A stretch of DNA of 46,643 nucleotides, taken from an uncultured Collinsella sp. GTDB taxonomy: Bacteria > Actinomycetota > Coriobacteriia > Coriobacteriales > Coriobacteriaceae. Within the stretch, counting starts at the first letter, position 1. The number at the start of each line of letters is the position of its first letter. The notes under the pieces were generated by a model. That model was not told the DNA's origin and did no database searches. It saw nothing but the letters and a program-made list of their open reading frames with translations. The translations under genes and the position numbers were made by a program. Of the stretch, positions 1-7,937 are shown in pieces. The stretch spans positions 1 through 46,643 of the forward strand of contig CALBOJ010000127.1 in assembly GCA_937896835.1 (NCBI GenBank), written 5' to 3'.

Positions 1-2
1 AA

Positions 3-374
3 GCCGAGGTCGGAAGCGCCGCCGCCATGGCAGCCGCCGCGCTGGTGCAGATGCTCGGCGGCACGCCCGAGCAGGCGCTTGACGCCAGTTCCATCGCGCT
101 GAGTAACCTGCTGGGCCTCGTTTGTGACCCCGTCGGTGGCCTCGTGGAGGTGCCCTGCCAAAACCGCAACGCCATCGGCGTGGCAGCGGCCTTTAGCTCG
201 GCACAACTCGCCCTCGCAGGCATTAAGAGTCTGGTGCCGTTTGACCAGATGGCACATGTCATGCTCTCGGTGGGTCACGCGTTGCCGGCCACGCTGCGCG
301 AGACGGCAAAGGGCGGCATCGCGCAGGCTCCGGCCGCACTTTCGGCCTGTGCAAAATGCGGTGTGTGCGGATAG
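3..374 (+). CDS. sdaA: L-serine dehydratase, iron-sulfur-dependent, alpha domain (3' part)
   Basis: The frame is open from the window edge, so the gene starts upstream; 123 C-terminal residues are visible. They carry the conserved Cys-rich features of the Fe-S serine dehydratase alpha domain: the segment CDPVGGLVEVPCQNRNA, a glycine/alanine-rich helical part and a C-terminal CAKCGVCG. Family knowledge: a [4Fe-4S] enzyme that deaminates L-serine to pyruvate and ammonia in the cytoplasm. Whether the beta domain is fused or separate cannot be seen. A strong hairpin follows 17 bases after the stop, so the transcript probably ends here. Confidence 0.9.
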   Translation, partial: AEVGSAAAMAAAALVQMLGGTPEQALDASSIALSNLLGLVCDPVGGLVEVPCQNRNAIGVAAAFSSAQLALAGIKSLVPFDQMAHVMLSVGHALPATLRETAKGGIAQAPAALSACAKCGVCG

Positions 375-390
375 CGGCAAAGAACGACTC

Positions 391-417
391 AAAGGTGGGA
401 CAAATGTCCCACCTCTT
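391..417 (+). terminator. Rho-independent terminator after sdaA
   Basis: A perfect 10-bp inverted repeat (AGGTGGGACA / TGTCCCACCT, loop AA) at 391-412 is followed by CTTTTG. It sits just after the serine dehydratase stop. The core GTGGGACA also occurs in the hairpin at 40649-40680. Confidence 0.75.
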
Positions 418-460
418 TTGAATGCCACCGTTTCCGTACCACAAACAGCAGGGCAATCGC

Positions 461-466
461 TATAAT
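461..466 (+). promoter_or_regulatory. Candidate -10 element for the L,D-transpeptidase gene
   Basis: A consensus TATAAT lies 58 bases upstream of the chosen start. No good -35 hexamer is visible at 16-18 bp, so this is a weak promoter call based on the -10 alone. Confidence 0.35.
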
Positions 467-523
467 GCAAGCCCAGTAAAAACACGATGAACCGCAAGGC
501 GAAAATCGAAGGATATGCATACG

Positions 524-2257
524 ATGTCGCAAAACGATCGAACTAAACTGATTCCCGATCCGCAGCAGCCGAGCAGGCACACCGGCGGCGTTCAGTCGCC
601 GCGTCCTATCGCGCCGAGCCACGGTCAGCAGCGTAGTGCAGCAAACGCTTCCCAACACCCGAACCAACAGCGACAGCAGCGTCAACAACGTCAGCAGCGC
701 CGGGCAAACGGCAATGCGCCCAAGCAGCCCCCCACGCACGCTCGAGGCGATCGCGGCCCCGCGCGCAAACCCGCCGAGAACAATAAGTCAGGCAAAAAGA
801 CGACGTTCTTTGTCGTCCTGGGTCTAATCGTCATTGTCTATATCGTAGGCGTCGTAGCGTTTTCGCAGGTAGCCTACCCCAACACCACCATCGCCGGCGT
901 CGACGTCTCGTTCTCCAACGCTTCGTCTGCCGCCACCAAGGTCAATTCGGCATGGAAGCACTATAAGCTCGCCGTGACAGGCGATGACTTTAGCTGGACC
1001 TATCAGCCCGAGTCCGATGAGCCCATCGTCGACGGCGAAGCTGCCGCAAAAGAAATCATCAGCCACAACGAAGCCTTTGTATGGCCGGTCCGCCTTGTGG
1101 AATCCTTAAGCGGCAAGACCAAAACAACCGTCACCTCCAACGAAGTCGATCTTGATCAAGACGTCGACCTGTCCATGCTCTCCGACACCTTTAACCAAAA
1201 GCAGTTTGAGAAGGATCTGGGCGCCGCCATCGACGAGTTTAACGAGGGCCGTTCGGGCACGTTCGAGGCCAATAGCTCCTATGACGAACAGGCCGGCAAG
1301 TTTACCGTCGAGAAGGCGCGCTCCAACGAAAAACTCAACCGTGAGCATGTCATTAAATATGCCGAGCTCGAGCTTGCCTCGCTGGCCGAAACCGTAGGTC
1401 TTTCCAAGCTTGGCAACGATGCCTATGAGCCGCTCAATGGAACGCTGACCGATGATCAGATTCAGGCTGCATGTGATGCCGCCAACAACTTCCTGGGCGT
1501 CAACGTGACCCTTAAGCTCAACGGCGAGGATGCCGGAAAGGTTGATGGCAGCTCCGTGTTGCAGTGGATCAGCTTTGCCGATCCGGCCAACCCCACGCTC
1601 GATACGTCGCAGATCAGTAGCTGGGCAGCCGAGCTCGCCAACGGCTTTAATACCGTGGGCTCCACTCGCTGGTGGACGCGCGCCGATGGCAAGCAGTGCG
1701 CCGTCGAAGGCGGTGACTTTGGTTGGTCCATCGACAGCAGCTCGCTCGCCAAGCAGGTCGAAGACGCTATTAACAACAAGCAGACCGGCGAGATCGAGAT
1801 CAAGTACTCCCAGAAGGCCGACACCTTTACCGCAAAGGGAGAGCCCGACTGGAAGGCGTATATCGACGTTGACCTGTCCGAGCAGCACGCGCGCTACTAT
1901 GACGAGAACGGTAATATCGTTTGGGAGGCCAACTTTATTTCCGGCAAACCGGGTGAAGACGCCACCCCCGAGGGCGTGTGGCAGATCAACAGCAACGACG
2001 GCGGCAGCACCCTGATCGGAGCCAAGGACCCCGAGACCGGTAAGCCCAAATACGAGAGCCCGGTGAGCTACTGGATGCCGTTCGAAGGCAATATGATCGG
2101 CTTCCACGACGCTACATGGCAAAACGACAAGAGCTTCGATAATGCCGAGTCGTACAAGTGGTGCGGCAGCCACGGTTGCATCAACCTGCGCCTGGCAGAC
2201 GCCAAGGCACTTCACGACTGCATCAAAGTCGGCCTGTGCGTGGTTGTCCACTCGTAG
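524..2257 (+). CDS. Membrane-anchored L,D-transpeptidase (YkuD family)
   Basis: 577 residues. The ATG at 524 is preferred because GAAGGA at 508-513 is about 10 bases upstream; an ATG at 515 is too close to it. Residues 1-90 are a basic Gln/Asn/Arg-rich, probably disordered cytoplasmic segment. One membrane helix follows (TFFVVLGLIVIVYIVGVVAF), then an extracellular region resembling the duplicated peptidoglycan-binding (PG_binding_4) module and a C-terminal YkuD domain. The catalytic motif SHGCINL is present with Cys near residue 552, and the upstream His lies in GFHDATW near 528. Family role: forms 3-3 peptide cross-links in peptidoglycan outside the cell. It appears monocistronic. Confidence 0.9.
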   Translation: MSQNDRTKLIPDPQQPSRHTGGVQSPRPIAPSHGQQRSAANASQHPNQQRQQRQQRQQRRANGNAPKQPPTHARGDRGPARKPAENNKSGKKTTFFVVLGLIVIVYIVGVVAFSQVAYPNTTIAGVDVSFSNASSAATKVNSAWKHYKLAVTGDDFSWTYQPESDEPIVDGEAAAKEIISHNEAFVWPVRLVESLSGKTKTTVTSNEVDLDQDVDLSMLSDTFNQKQFEKDLGAAIDEFNEGRSGTFEANSSYDEQAGKFTVEKARSNEKLNREHVIKYAELELASLAETVGLSKLGNDAYEPLNGTLTDDQIQAACDAANNFLGVNVTLKLNGEDAGKVDGSSVLQWISFADPANPTLDTSQISSWAAELANGFNTVGSTRWWTRADGKQCAVEGGDFGWSIDSSSLAKQVEDAINNKQTGEIEIKYSQKADTFTAKGEPDWKAYIDVDLSEQHARYYDENGNIVWEANFISGKPGEDATPEGVWQINSNDGGSTLIGAKDPETGKPKYESPVSYWMPFEGNMIGFHDATWQNDKSFDNAESYKWCGSHGCINLRLADAKALHDCIKVGLCVVVHS

Positions 2258-2326
2258 TGCAACGCGCGCATTCCTACAACGTGGAGCTGCTGCGACCAAT
2301 CTAACAGTTCCGAAAGAAACCGTCCT

Positions 2327-2360
2327 ATGCGCCCGCCCCAACCGGTGGGCGCATATAATT
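2327..2360 (+). promoter_or_regulatory. Hairpin and TATAAT box ahead of the efflux operon
   Basis: Between the transpeptidase and the efflux operon is an inverted repeat (ATGCGCCC ... GGGCGCAT, 2327-2354) running into TATAAT at 2354-2359. The hairpin may end the upstream transcript, although no T-run follows. The TATAAT could be the efflux operon's -10, but no -35 matches at normal spacing. It lies 30 bases upstream of the start at 2390. Confidence 0.35.
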
Positions 2361-2389
2361 ATCGAGGTTCTTTCTATAAAGGAGACGCT

Positions 2390-3811
2390 ATGCCGAATGT
2401 CCCCACGATCACCCCGGGCCCAGATGATACCGAGCGCACGCCCGAAGGTGCCACCGAAACGATTCCTCTGATTACAAACGTACATGCCGACAAGCAGAGC
2501 GAACGCGCGAACGATACGGCCGAGATTTCCGATGAAGAGGCGTACGCCAAGCTCAAGGCAAAACGTGCCGACCGTCGACGCAAAAAGCTGATTCGACGCG
2601 GTATTGCCGTCGGCGTCGTAGGTGCCATCGCGCTCATTGCCATTGTCGCAACCCTGGTTAACAATGCGCAGCCACAGGGCGATAGCGGGCCTGCGACCGA
2701 CATGGTGACCGAGGGCACGTTTAGCACAACGGTCGAGGCAAAAGGCCAGCTCAAACCCATTTCGTCCTCAGTGGTCTCCCCTTCTGTCGACGGCACGGTC
2801 GATTCGATCAACGTGCAGGCAGGCCAATCCGTCAACGAGGGCGACGTGCTTATGACCATTAAAAACGACGAGCTCGATCGCAACGTTGCCGAGGCGCAGC
2901 GTGCAGTTGCAGCCGCTCAAGAAGACCTCGCCAACGCGCAGAAAGCCGCAGCTGCCGCGCAGGCCAACCCAACGACGGACGTCGACGGAGGTTCCGCAGC
3001 GGCTGGCATCTCCGCCGCATCAGCGGACACGAACGCCGTATCGGCCGCGCAGCGCAGCCTCGCATCGGCCCAGGCAAACCTCGATCAGGCGAACGCCAAG
3101 GCCGCCAGCCGTACGGTCACGGCCCCGAGCTCGGGTAGCATCGTGGAGCTCAACGCCAAGGTGGGCGCCACGGTAACAGGCGGCATGATCATGGGCGAAA
3201 GCGATACAAGCGGCGGCAAGCAGTGCATGCAGATCGCCGACCTCTCCAAGATGAAGGTAACGGTTCAGGTGGGCGAAAAGGACATCGCCAAGATCGCCGT
3301 GGGCCAAAGCGCCAACGTGACCTATCCCGCGTTTCCCGGCATCGTGAGCCAGGGCACCGTCACGGCTATCGCCTCGGTGGCAAACTCCGACTCCGCCTCC
3401 GGGAGCGGCGGCAGTGTGACCTTTAACGTCGATATCCTCATCGAAGCACCCGACGGTCGCCTTAAGCCGGGTATGACTGCCGAGGTCTCGATAGTGACCG
3501 AGCAGCTCGACGACGTGGTGATGGTGCCGACCATGGCGCTGATGACCGAAGATGGCGAGCACTATTACGTCAATCTGGCCACCGATTCGGAAGGCAAGAA
3601 GACGCGCCGCGTGAAGGTGACCGTCGTGACGCAAAACGACAACGAGGCTGTAGTCGGCAAGACCCAGGTCAAGCGCGACGACCAGGGCAACGAGATCAAC
3701 CCAGACGTCCCGGTTACCAAGCTACGCGACGGCGACACCATCGTGACGGATACCGGCACAGGCATGACGGCAGACGGCGGCGACAACATGCCTGCCGACG
3801 AGGGCAAGTAA
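2390..3811 (+). CDS. MacA-like membrane fusion (periplasmic adaptor) protein
   Basis: 473 residues. The start at 2390 has AAAGGAG six bases upstream; the longer frame from 2327 reads through the promoter region and was rejected. Residues 71-90 form an N-terminal membrane helix after a charged cytoplasmic tail. A lipoyl/barrel region follows, split by an Ala/Gln-rich coiled-coil hairpin (around residues 165-245), then a beta-barrel domain. This is the HlyD/MacA adaptor layout. In Gram-positive bacteria such adaptors work with a MacB-type ABC transporter on the outer face of the membrane. The stop overlaps the ATPase start by one base (TAATG), which shows translational coupling. Confidence 0.85.
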   Translation: MPNVPTITPGPDDTERTPEGATETIPLITNVHADKQSERANDTAEISDEEAYAKLKAKRADRRRKKLIRRGIAVGVVGAIALIAIVATLVNNAQPQGDSGPATDMVTEGTFSTTVEAKGQLKPISSSVVSPSVDGTVDSINVQAGQSVNEGDVLMTIKNDELDRNVAEAQRAVAAAQEDLANAQKAAAAAQANPTTDVDGGSAAAGISAASADTNAVSAAQRSLASAQANLDQANAKAASRTVTAPSSGSIVELNAKVGATVTGGMIMGESDTSGGKQCMQIADLSKMKVTVQVGEKDIAKIAVGQSANVTYPAFPGIVSQGTVTAIASVANSDSASGSGGSVTFNVDILIEAPDGRLKPGMTAEVSIVTEQLDDVVMVPTMALMTEDGEHYYVNLATDSEGKKTRRVKVTVVTQNDNEAVVGKTQVKRDDQGNEINPDVPVTKLRDGDTIVTDTGTGMTADGGDNMPADEGK

Positions 3812-4584
3812 TGCGTCCCGTCATCGACATCCGCAACGTGCACCGCATCTTTGAGAGCGAGGCCGGTTGCGCCCACATCCTGCATAACGTGAGCCTGGCA
3901 GTAGATCCCGGTGAGTTCGTCGCCATCACCGGCCCCTCGGGCTCGGGCAAGTCGACGCTCATGAACATCCTGGGCTGCCTGGACAAGCCGACGGCGGGTG
4001 ATTATTTCCTGCAAGGGCTCAACGTCGCCGAGCTCGACGATGATGAGCTCACCGAGGTGCGCGCGCTGAGCATCGGCTTTGTCTTTCAGAGTTTTAACTT
4101 GCTGCCGCGTCTGACGGTGATCGAAAACGTCATGCTGCCGCTGTCCTACACCAATGTGCCGCGTAGCCAGCGCGAGATGCGCGCCGTGCACGCGCTGCAA
4201 GCCGTCACACTGCCGGTCGACCATTGGGACCACCGCATATCGGAACTCTCGGGCGGACAGATGCAGCGCGTCGCCATCGCGCGCGCCCTCGTCAACGACC
4301 CGCCCATCATTTTGGCCGACGAGCCAACGGGAAACCTGGACTCCGCTACCGGAGCGCTTGTGATGGAGACCTTCCATAAGCTCCAGGAGCGCGGCAAAAC
4401 CATCGTTCTTATCACACACGACCCCGGCATCGCCGCCGAGGCCGACCGTACCGTGACCATCCGCGACGGTCGCATTCACGACGGCGCGTATATTCCACAT
4501 GCACCGCGGACCCTGCGCAGCGCTGTAGATGGCCTACCCATGATTTCCGCCTCCGCCAACCCGCCGAAAGGAGTGGTGGCATGA
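3811..4584 (+). CDS. MacB/LolD-type ABC transporter ATPase
   Basis: 257 residues, the usual length for this subfamily. Walker A GPSGSGKST is at 41-49, signature LSGGQ at 146-150, Walker B ILADE at 167-171 and a switch His in ITHD. The motif DEPTGNLDS is typical of the MacB/LolD/FtsE group. It powers the permease encoded next, with which it shares an ATGA overlap (4581-4584). Likely role: export of a peptide, antibiotic or other hydrophobic compound; the substrate cannot be told from sequence. Confidence 0.9.
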   Translation: MRPVIDIRNVHRIFESEAGCAHILHNVSLAVDPGEFVAITGPSGSGKSTLMNILGCLDKPTAGDYFLQGLNVAELDDDELTEVRALSIGFVFQSFNLLPRLTVIENVMLPLSYTNVPRSQREMRAVHALQAVTLPVDHWDHRISELSGGQMQRVAIARALVNDPPIILADEPTGNLDSATGALVMETFHKLQERGKTIVLITHDPGIAAEADRTVTIRDGRIHDGAYIPHAPRTLRSAVDGLPMISASANPPKGVVA

Positions 4585-5795
4585 GCGCCCGCGATCTCAT
4601 CCAGGAAGCCCTTCACTCGCTCGAGGCCAACAAGGGGCGCAGCCTGCTCACCATCCTGGGCATCGTCATCGGCATCGCCTCGGTTATCGCCATGACTTCG
4701 CTCATCGGCGGCATCCAAAACAGCCTGGTAAACAGCCTGGGCCTCAACGCTGCTCGTATGGTACAGATCTATTCGTCCCAAGAACTCACGGAGTCGGATA
4801 TCGAGAAGCTACAAAAACTGGTGCCGCAGATAGAGCAGATCGGCATTGTCGACAGCGCGTATACCGAGTACAAGTCTGGCGATAAAAGCTATACCGTCAT
4901 GGCACAGGGTGTCGACAGCGACATGCTCGACGCCGTGGGTGCCAGCAAGCTCGTTGCAGGACGTGTCTATTCACAGGCAGAGTCTCAATCAGGCTCGCGC
5001 GTGGCGCTCATCAGCCGCGGCGGCGCCGATCAGCTTTACGGCAACGAACAGGACGCACTGGGGAAAACCATCAAGGTGTCCAACGGCGAGGTGCAGATTG
5101 TAGGCGTGATTGATGGCGGCAGCGACTCCATGGGCTCGCTCACGCTGTATATGCCACGCGAAACCATCTCCGGCCTGTTTGGCGACGAGAATCCTTCATT
5201 CCCCAGCGTGACGGCACTTGCCGCCGAGGGCACAGACATGGACGAGCTCTGCAAGACCATCGAGTCTAAGGTGCGCGCGATGAAGGGCATCTCGGAGGAT
5301 GATGAGTACGACAGCGTATCGGCGACCTCCATGAAAAGCGCCATCGATGCACTCAACTCGTTTATGGGCGCCTTCTCGCTCATCATGGGCGCTGTCGCCA
5401 GTATCTCACTGCTTGTCGGCGGAATCGGCATTATGAATATGATGCTTACCAACGTGACTGAGCGCATCCGCGAGATCGGTATTCGCCGTGCCTTGGGCGC
5501 CAGTCGCCGCGATATCACCGCGCAGTTTTTGGCCGAGTCCTCGGCGCTGTGCGTCACCGGTGGCCTGCTGGGTGTCCTGATTGGCTATCTGCTGGCCTGG
5601 GGCCTCGCGATGTTTGCCGCAGGATCAGGGGTTCTCAACGAGCTCGGTGCCAGTGGGCAGATCACACCGAGCTTTTCAATCGCCACGGTGCTGCTGGCCT
5701 TCGGCGTCTCCGTCGGCATCGGCGTAATCTTTGGCTTCTACCCCGCTCGCCGCGCGGCAAAGCTCAACCCGGTGGAGTGCCTACGCTACCAGTAA
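4581..5795 (+). CDS. MacB-like ABC transporter permease (FtsX family)
   Basis: 404 residues. There is one N-terminal membrane helix (SLLTILGIVIGIASVIAM, about 22-40), a large extracytoplasmic domain (about 45-260) and three C-terminal helices with the conserved segment NVTERIREIGIRRALGASR. This is the MacB/FtsX topology: a mechanotransmitting permease working with the adaptor and ATPase just upstream. The last codons and stop lie in a 21-bp tandem duplication (see 5785-5826). In the probable ancestral arrangement the next gene would be the convergent tetR now at 28.7 kb, which may control this operon. Confidence 0.88.
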   Translation: MSARDLIQEALHSLEANKGRSLLTILGIVIGIASVIAMTSLIGGIQNSLVNSLGLNAARMVQIYSSQELTESDIEKLQKLVPQIEQIGIVDSAYTEYKSGDKSYTVMAQGVDSDMLDAVGASKLVAGRVYSQAESQSGSRVALISRGGADQLYGNEQDALGKTIKVSNGEVQIVGVIDGGSDSMGSLTLYMPRETISGLFGDENPSFPSVTALAAEGTDMDELCKTIESKVRAMKGISEDDEYDSVSATSMKSAIDALNSFMGAFSLIMGAVASISLLVGGIGIMNMMLTNVTERIREIGIRRALGASRRDITAQFLAESSALCVTGGLLGVLIGYLLAWGLAMFAAGSGVLNELGASGQITPSFSIATVLLAFGVSVGIGVIFGFYPARRAAKLNPVECLRYQ

Positions 5796-5826
5796 GCCAC
5801 CACCAGCTACCAGTAAGCCACCACCA
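5785..5826. repeat. 21-bp tandem duplication over the permease stop codon
   Basis: Two perfect adjacent copies of a 21-bp unit (5785-5805 and 5806-5826, beginning GCTACCAGTAAGCC) contain the last codons and TAA stop of the permease gene. The first stop is used, so the second copy is non-coding. A slippage or insertion-repair product is likely. Confidence 0.9.
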
Positions 5827-5828
5827 AC

Positions 5829-5897
5829 AAGTTGCGGTGAATTAGGGACTGAATATACTATCTAGCAGCAAAAACAGACACTATTTCACCGCAACTT
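5829..5897. repeat. Short foldback element (imperfect terminal inverted repeats)
   Basis: AAGTTGCGGTGAA (5829-5841) is matched by a perfect inverted copy at 5885-5897. The arms extend inward to 23 bp with three mismatches and enclose an AT-rich centre. It could act as a bidirectional terminator for the permease gene, but its form and place at an island edge also fit a miniature (MITE/REP-like) repeat. Confidence 0.7.
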
Positions 5898-5909
5898 ATT
5901 GAAGGGCTG

Positions 5910-6002
5910 TTAGCGCCAGTTCTGGGCGTCGTCCTCGAGCTATTGATGGATGACGGGCTTGTACGGGTCGAGCTTGCTCGGGACGCTCCTCCTCGCGGGC
6001 GG
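5910..6002 (-). pseudogene. Decayed IS21-family transposase (IstA) fragment
   Basis: Read leftward, 5910-6002 translates to a short stretch with PSKLDPYKPVIHQ, an in-frame TAG, LEDDAQNWR and TAA. The SKLDPYKPVI-W-LEED pattern is characteristic of IstA transposases of IS21 elements. Only about 30 codons remain, with a stop where Trp is expected, so it is non-functional. It marks the left edge of the island. The call rests on a short motif. Confidence 0.5.
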
Positions 6003-6027
6003 GAGGGCGCGCAGGCGCGGCAAGCGC

Positions 6028-6783
6028 CTAGCGCGCGAACTCCCGTAAGAGCGCGTCTTCCACTTCCCGAAGCGAAAGGGCCCCGCCTCCCTCGGCGGGA
6101 CGGGTGACCACGATGCAGCGCGCTCCCACGTCGCGCGCGGAGGCGAGCTTCTCGGCCGTGCCGCCTACGGTTCCCGAGTCCTTGGTCACAAGCCACTGGG
6201 CGCCCACCTGCCGAAGCATCGCCTCGTTGAGCTCGCGGGTGAAGGGCCCCTGCATGCCGATGACGTGCGACGGCGAAAACCCCGCGTCGATGCACTTCGT
6301 TATAGCACCGGGCAGCGGGAGCACACGCACGAAGAAGCGCTCCGCGAAATCGGCGACGCGCGTGTAGGGAGCAAGCTCCTTGCTCCCCGTCGTGAGAAGC
6401 GCGCGACCCGGGTTCTCGGAGAGAAAGCGCGCCGCGCAGGCGATCGACGCGACCGACACGATGCCTTTGGGCAGCGCCTCGACCGGGCGCGCAAGGCGCA
6501 GGCATCGTGCACCCGCGGCGAGCGAAGCGGCCCGGATGTTGCCGCTTGCGAGCGTAGCGAAGGGGTGCGTGGCGTCGACGACGATGCGCGCGCCGGAAAG
6601 CTCGCGCTCCATGTCGGCCTCGTCGAGCCTGCCCGCATGCACCTCGATGCCCGGAAGCTCGCCCAAAAGCTCGCCTCCGTACTCAGTTGCCGCGTAGGCA
6701 CGAGCGGGGATGCCCACCCCGCTCGCCCATTCGCACAGAAGGCGGCCCTCGGTGGTCCCGGCGAAGATGCGCAGCGCCGTCAC
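6028..6783 (-). CDS. cbiJ: Cobalt-precorrin-6A reductase
   Basis: 251 residues, normal for CbiJ/CobK. The GTG start at 6783 overlaps the cbiC stop in a GTGA junction; the longer in-frame extension runs inside cbiC and was rejected. The N-terminal FAGTTEGRLL Rossmann motif, VDATHPFA (about residue 70) and LLTTGSKEL are hallmarks of the family. Reaction: NAD(P)H-dependent reduction of the C18-C19 double bond of (cobalt-)precorrin-6A in the cytoplasm. It is the last gene of the leftward cobalamin operon. Only the IS21 remnant and the foldback element follow it, and no clear T-rich terminator is seen. Confidence 0.93.
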   Translation of the reverse strand: MTALRIFAGTTEGRLLCEWASGVGIPARAYAATEYGGELLGELPGIEVHAGRLDEADMERELSGARIVVDATHPFATLASGNIRAASLAAGARCLRLARPVEALPKGIVSVASIACAARFLSENPGRALLTTGSKELAPYTRVADFAERFFVRVLPLPGAITKCIDAGFSPSHVIGMQGPFTRELNEAMLRQVGAQWLVTKDSGTVGGTAEKLASARDVGARCIVVTRPAEGGGALSLREVEDALLREFAR

Positions 6784-7421
6784 TTCGGGCCGCCTGTGCG
6801 CGTGATCTGGTAGAGTAGCGCGTTCATAATGGCGGCCGCCACGGTCGAGCCGCCCTTGCGACCCCTCGCGACGATGGCCGGCACGCGTCGCGCGAGTAGC
6901 TCCTCTTTCGCCTCGACCACGTTCACAAACCCGACCGGCACCCCAACGACGAGCGCGGGCGCGATCTTCCCCGCGTCCATGAGCTCGGCGAGGCGCAGAA
7001 GTGCTGTGGGAGCGTTGCCGACGGCCACGATGAGCGGACCCTCGATGCCGCAAGCTTTGTCCATGCTCGCAACGGCGCGAGTCGTGCCCGCGGCGCGCGC
7101 AGCCGCGGCGACATCAGGGTCGGCCATGTAGCACACGGCCTTGCAGCCGAGCTTCGCGAGCGCGGGCTTGCTAATGCCTGCGAGCGCCATGTTCGTGTCG
7201 GTGAGCACCGTGGCTCCTGCGCGCAGTGCGTCGAGCGCACAGTGCGCGGCGTCATGGGTGAACACGAGGGAATCGGCGTACGAGAAGTCGGCAGTGGTGT
7301 GGATGACGCGCTTCACGACGGGCTCTTCGAGCGGCAGGAACGTGCGGCCGCTGAGCTCTTCGGTGATAATCTCGAAGCTGCGCCGCTCGATGTCGCCGGG
7401 CGCCATCTCCTTGGAATCCAA
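6780..7421 (-). CDS. cbiC: Cobalt-precorrin-8 methylmutase
   Basis: 213 residues, the family length. TTG at 7421 is chosen as start: it directly follows the cobA stop and has GGAG six bases upstream, whereas the internal ATG five codons later abuts AAGGAG with no spacing. Conserved CbiC/CobH features are seen: IERRSF near the N-terminus, the VIHTTADF motif with the catalytic His, and GVPVGFVNVVEAKE near the C-terminus. The enzyme moves a methyl group from C11 to C12 to give (cobalt-)hydrogenobyrinate/cobyrinate. It is coupled to cbiJ by a 4-base overlap. Confidence 0.94.
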   Translation of the reverse strand: MDSKEMAPGDIERRSFEIITEELSGRTFLPLEEPVVKRVIHTTADFSYADSLVFTHDAAHCALDALRAGATVLTDTNMALAGISKPALAKLGCKAVCYMADPDVAAAARAAGTTRAVASMDKACGIEGPLIVAVGNAPTALLRLAELMDAGKIAPALVVGVPVGFVNVVEAKEELLARRVPAIVARGRKGGSTVAAAIMNALLYQITRTGGPK

Positions 7422-7937
7422 CTAGTACTCCACTCCTTCCCTTGCACATATCCCCTGCTCGTAGGGATGTTTCTCGCACCGCATCTCGGTTATGTAGTCG
7501 GCCTTCTCCACGATCTTGCGGGAAGGCGCGCGCCCGGTGAGCGCTACTTCGACGCCGCGCGCGGACATATCGAGCGCGCGGTCCACGAGCGCCTCGTCGA
7601 CAAGCCCCTTCGAAAGCGCGTCGAGCGCCTCGTCGAGCACGAGCAGTCCCTCTTGCGCGCCCTCGAGCTCGGCGAGCGCGGAAGCGAGGTTCCCATCGTG
7701 CAGCTCGCACGTCGCGGCAAGTTCTTCCGACGTCATCGACCAGGTAAACTTGTCCGACGCCTTCCCCGCGAACACGGGCACGCCGAAATGCTCAGCGAGC
7801 AGGCGCACCTCCCCGCTTTCGCCGTCTTTCAGGAACTGCACGACGACGACGCGGCGGCCTGCGGCGATCATGCGAAGGGCGAGGCCCATCGCCGCCGTGG
7901 TCTTGCCTTTGCCGTCGCCATGATACACGTGGATCAT
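7422..7937 (-). CDS. cobA: Corrinoid adenosyltransferase (CobA/BtuR type)
   Basis: 171 residues. The ATG at 7937 overlaps the cbiP stop (ATGA). The P-loop GDGKGKTT at residues 7-14 binds ATP in the reversed manner known for CobA; VVVVQFLKDGESGE and LLVLDEALDAL are further family signatures. It adds the 5'-deoxyadenosyl group to cob(I)yrinate a,c-diamide or later corrinoids. It lies between cbiP and cbiC in the operon. The long open frame upstream is the out-of-frame shadow of cbiP. Confidence 0.95.
   Translation of the reverse strand: MIHVYHGDGKGKTTAAMGLALRMIAAGRRVVVVQFLKDGESGEVRLLAEHFGVPVFAGKASDKFTWSMTSEELAATCELHDGNLASALAELEGAQEGLLVLDEALDALSKGLVDEALVDRALDMSARGVEVALTGRAPSRKIVEKADYITEMRCEKHPYEQGICAREGVEY

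Noticed and set aside
2354..2359. TATAAT as a complete promoter for the efflux operon
   Set aside because: No -35 at 16-18 bp; kept only as a low-confidence element.
1106..2485. 459-codon open frame on the minus strand opposite the L,D-transpeptidase gene
   Set aside because: No recognisable domain, no ribosome-binding site, and the plus-strand frame has a clear catalytic motif and domain order. GC-rich codon use leaves antisense frames open.
5785..5826. CRISPR-like repeat
   Set aside because: Only two units without spacers, spanning a stop codon; no cas genes in the window.
6784..7053. N-terminal extension of the cbiJ frame into cbiC
   Set aside because: The Rossmann start FAGTTEG begins directly after the GTG at 6783 and cbiC occupies the region.
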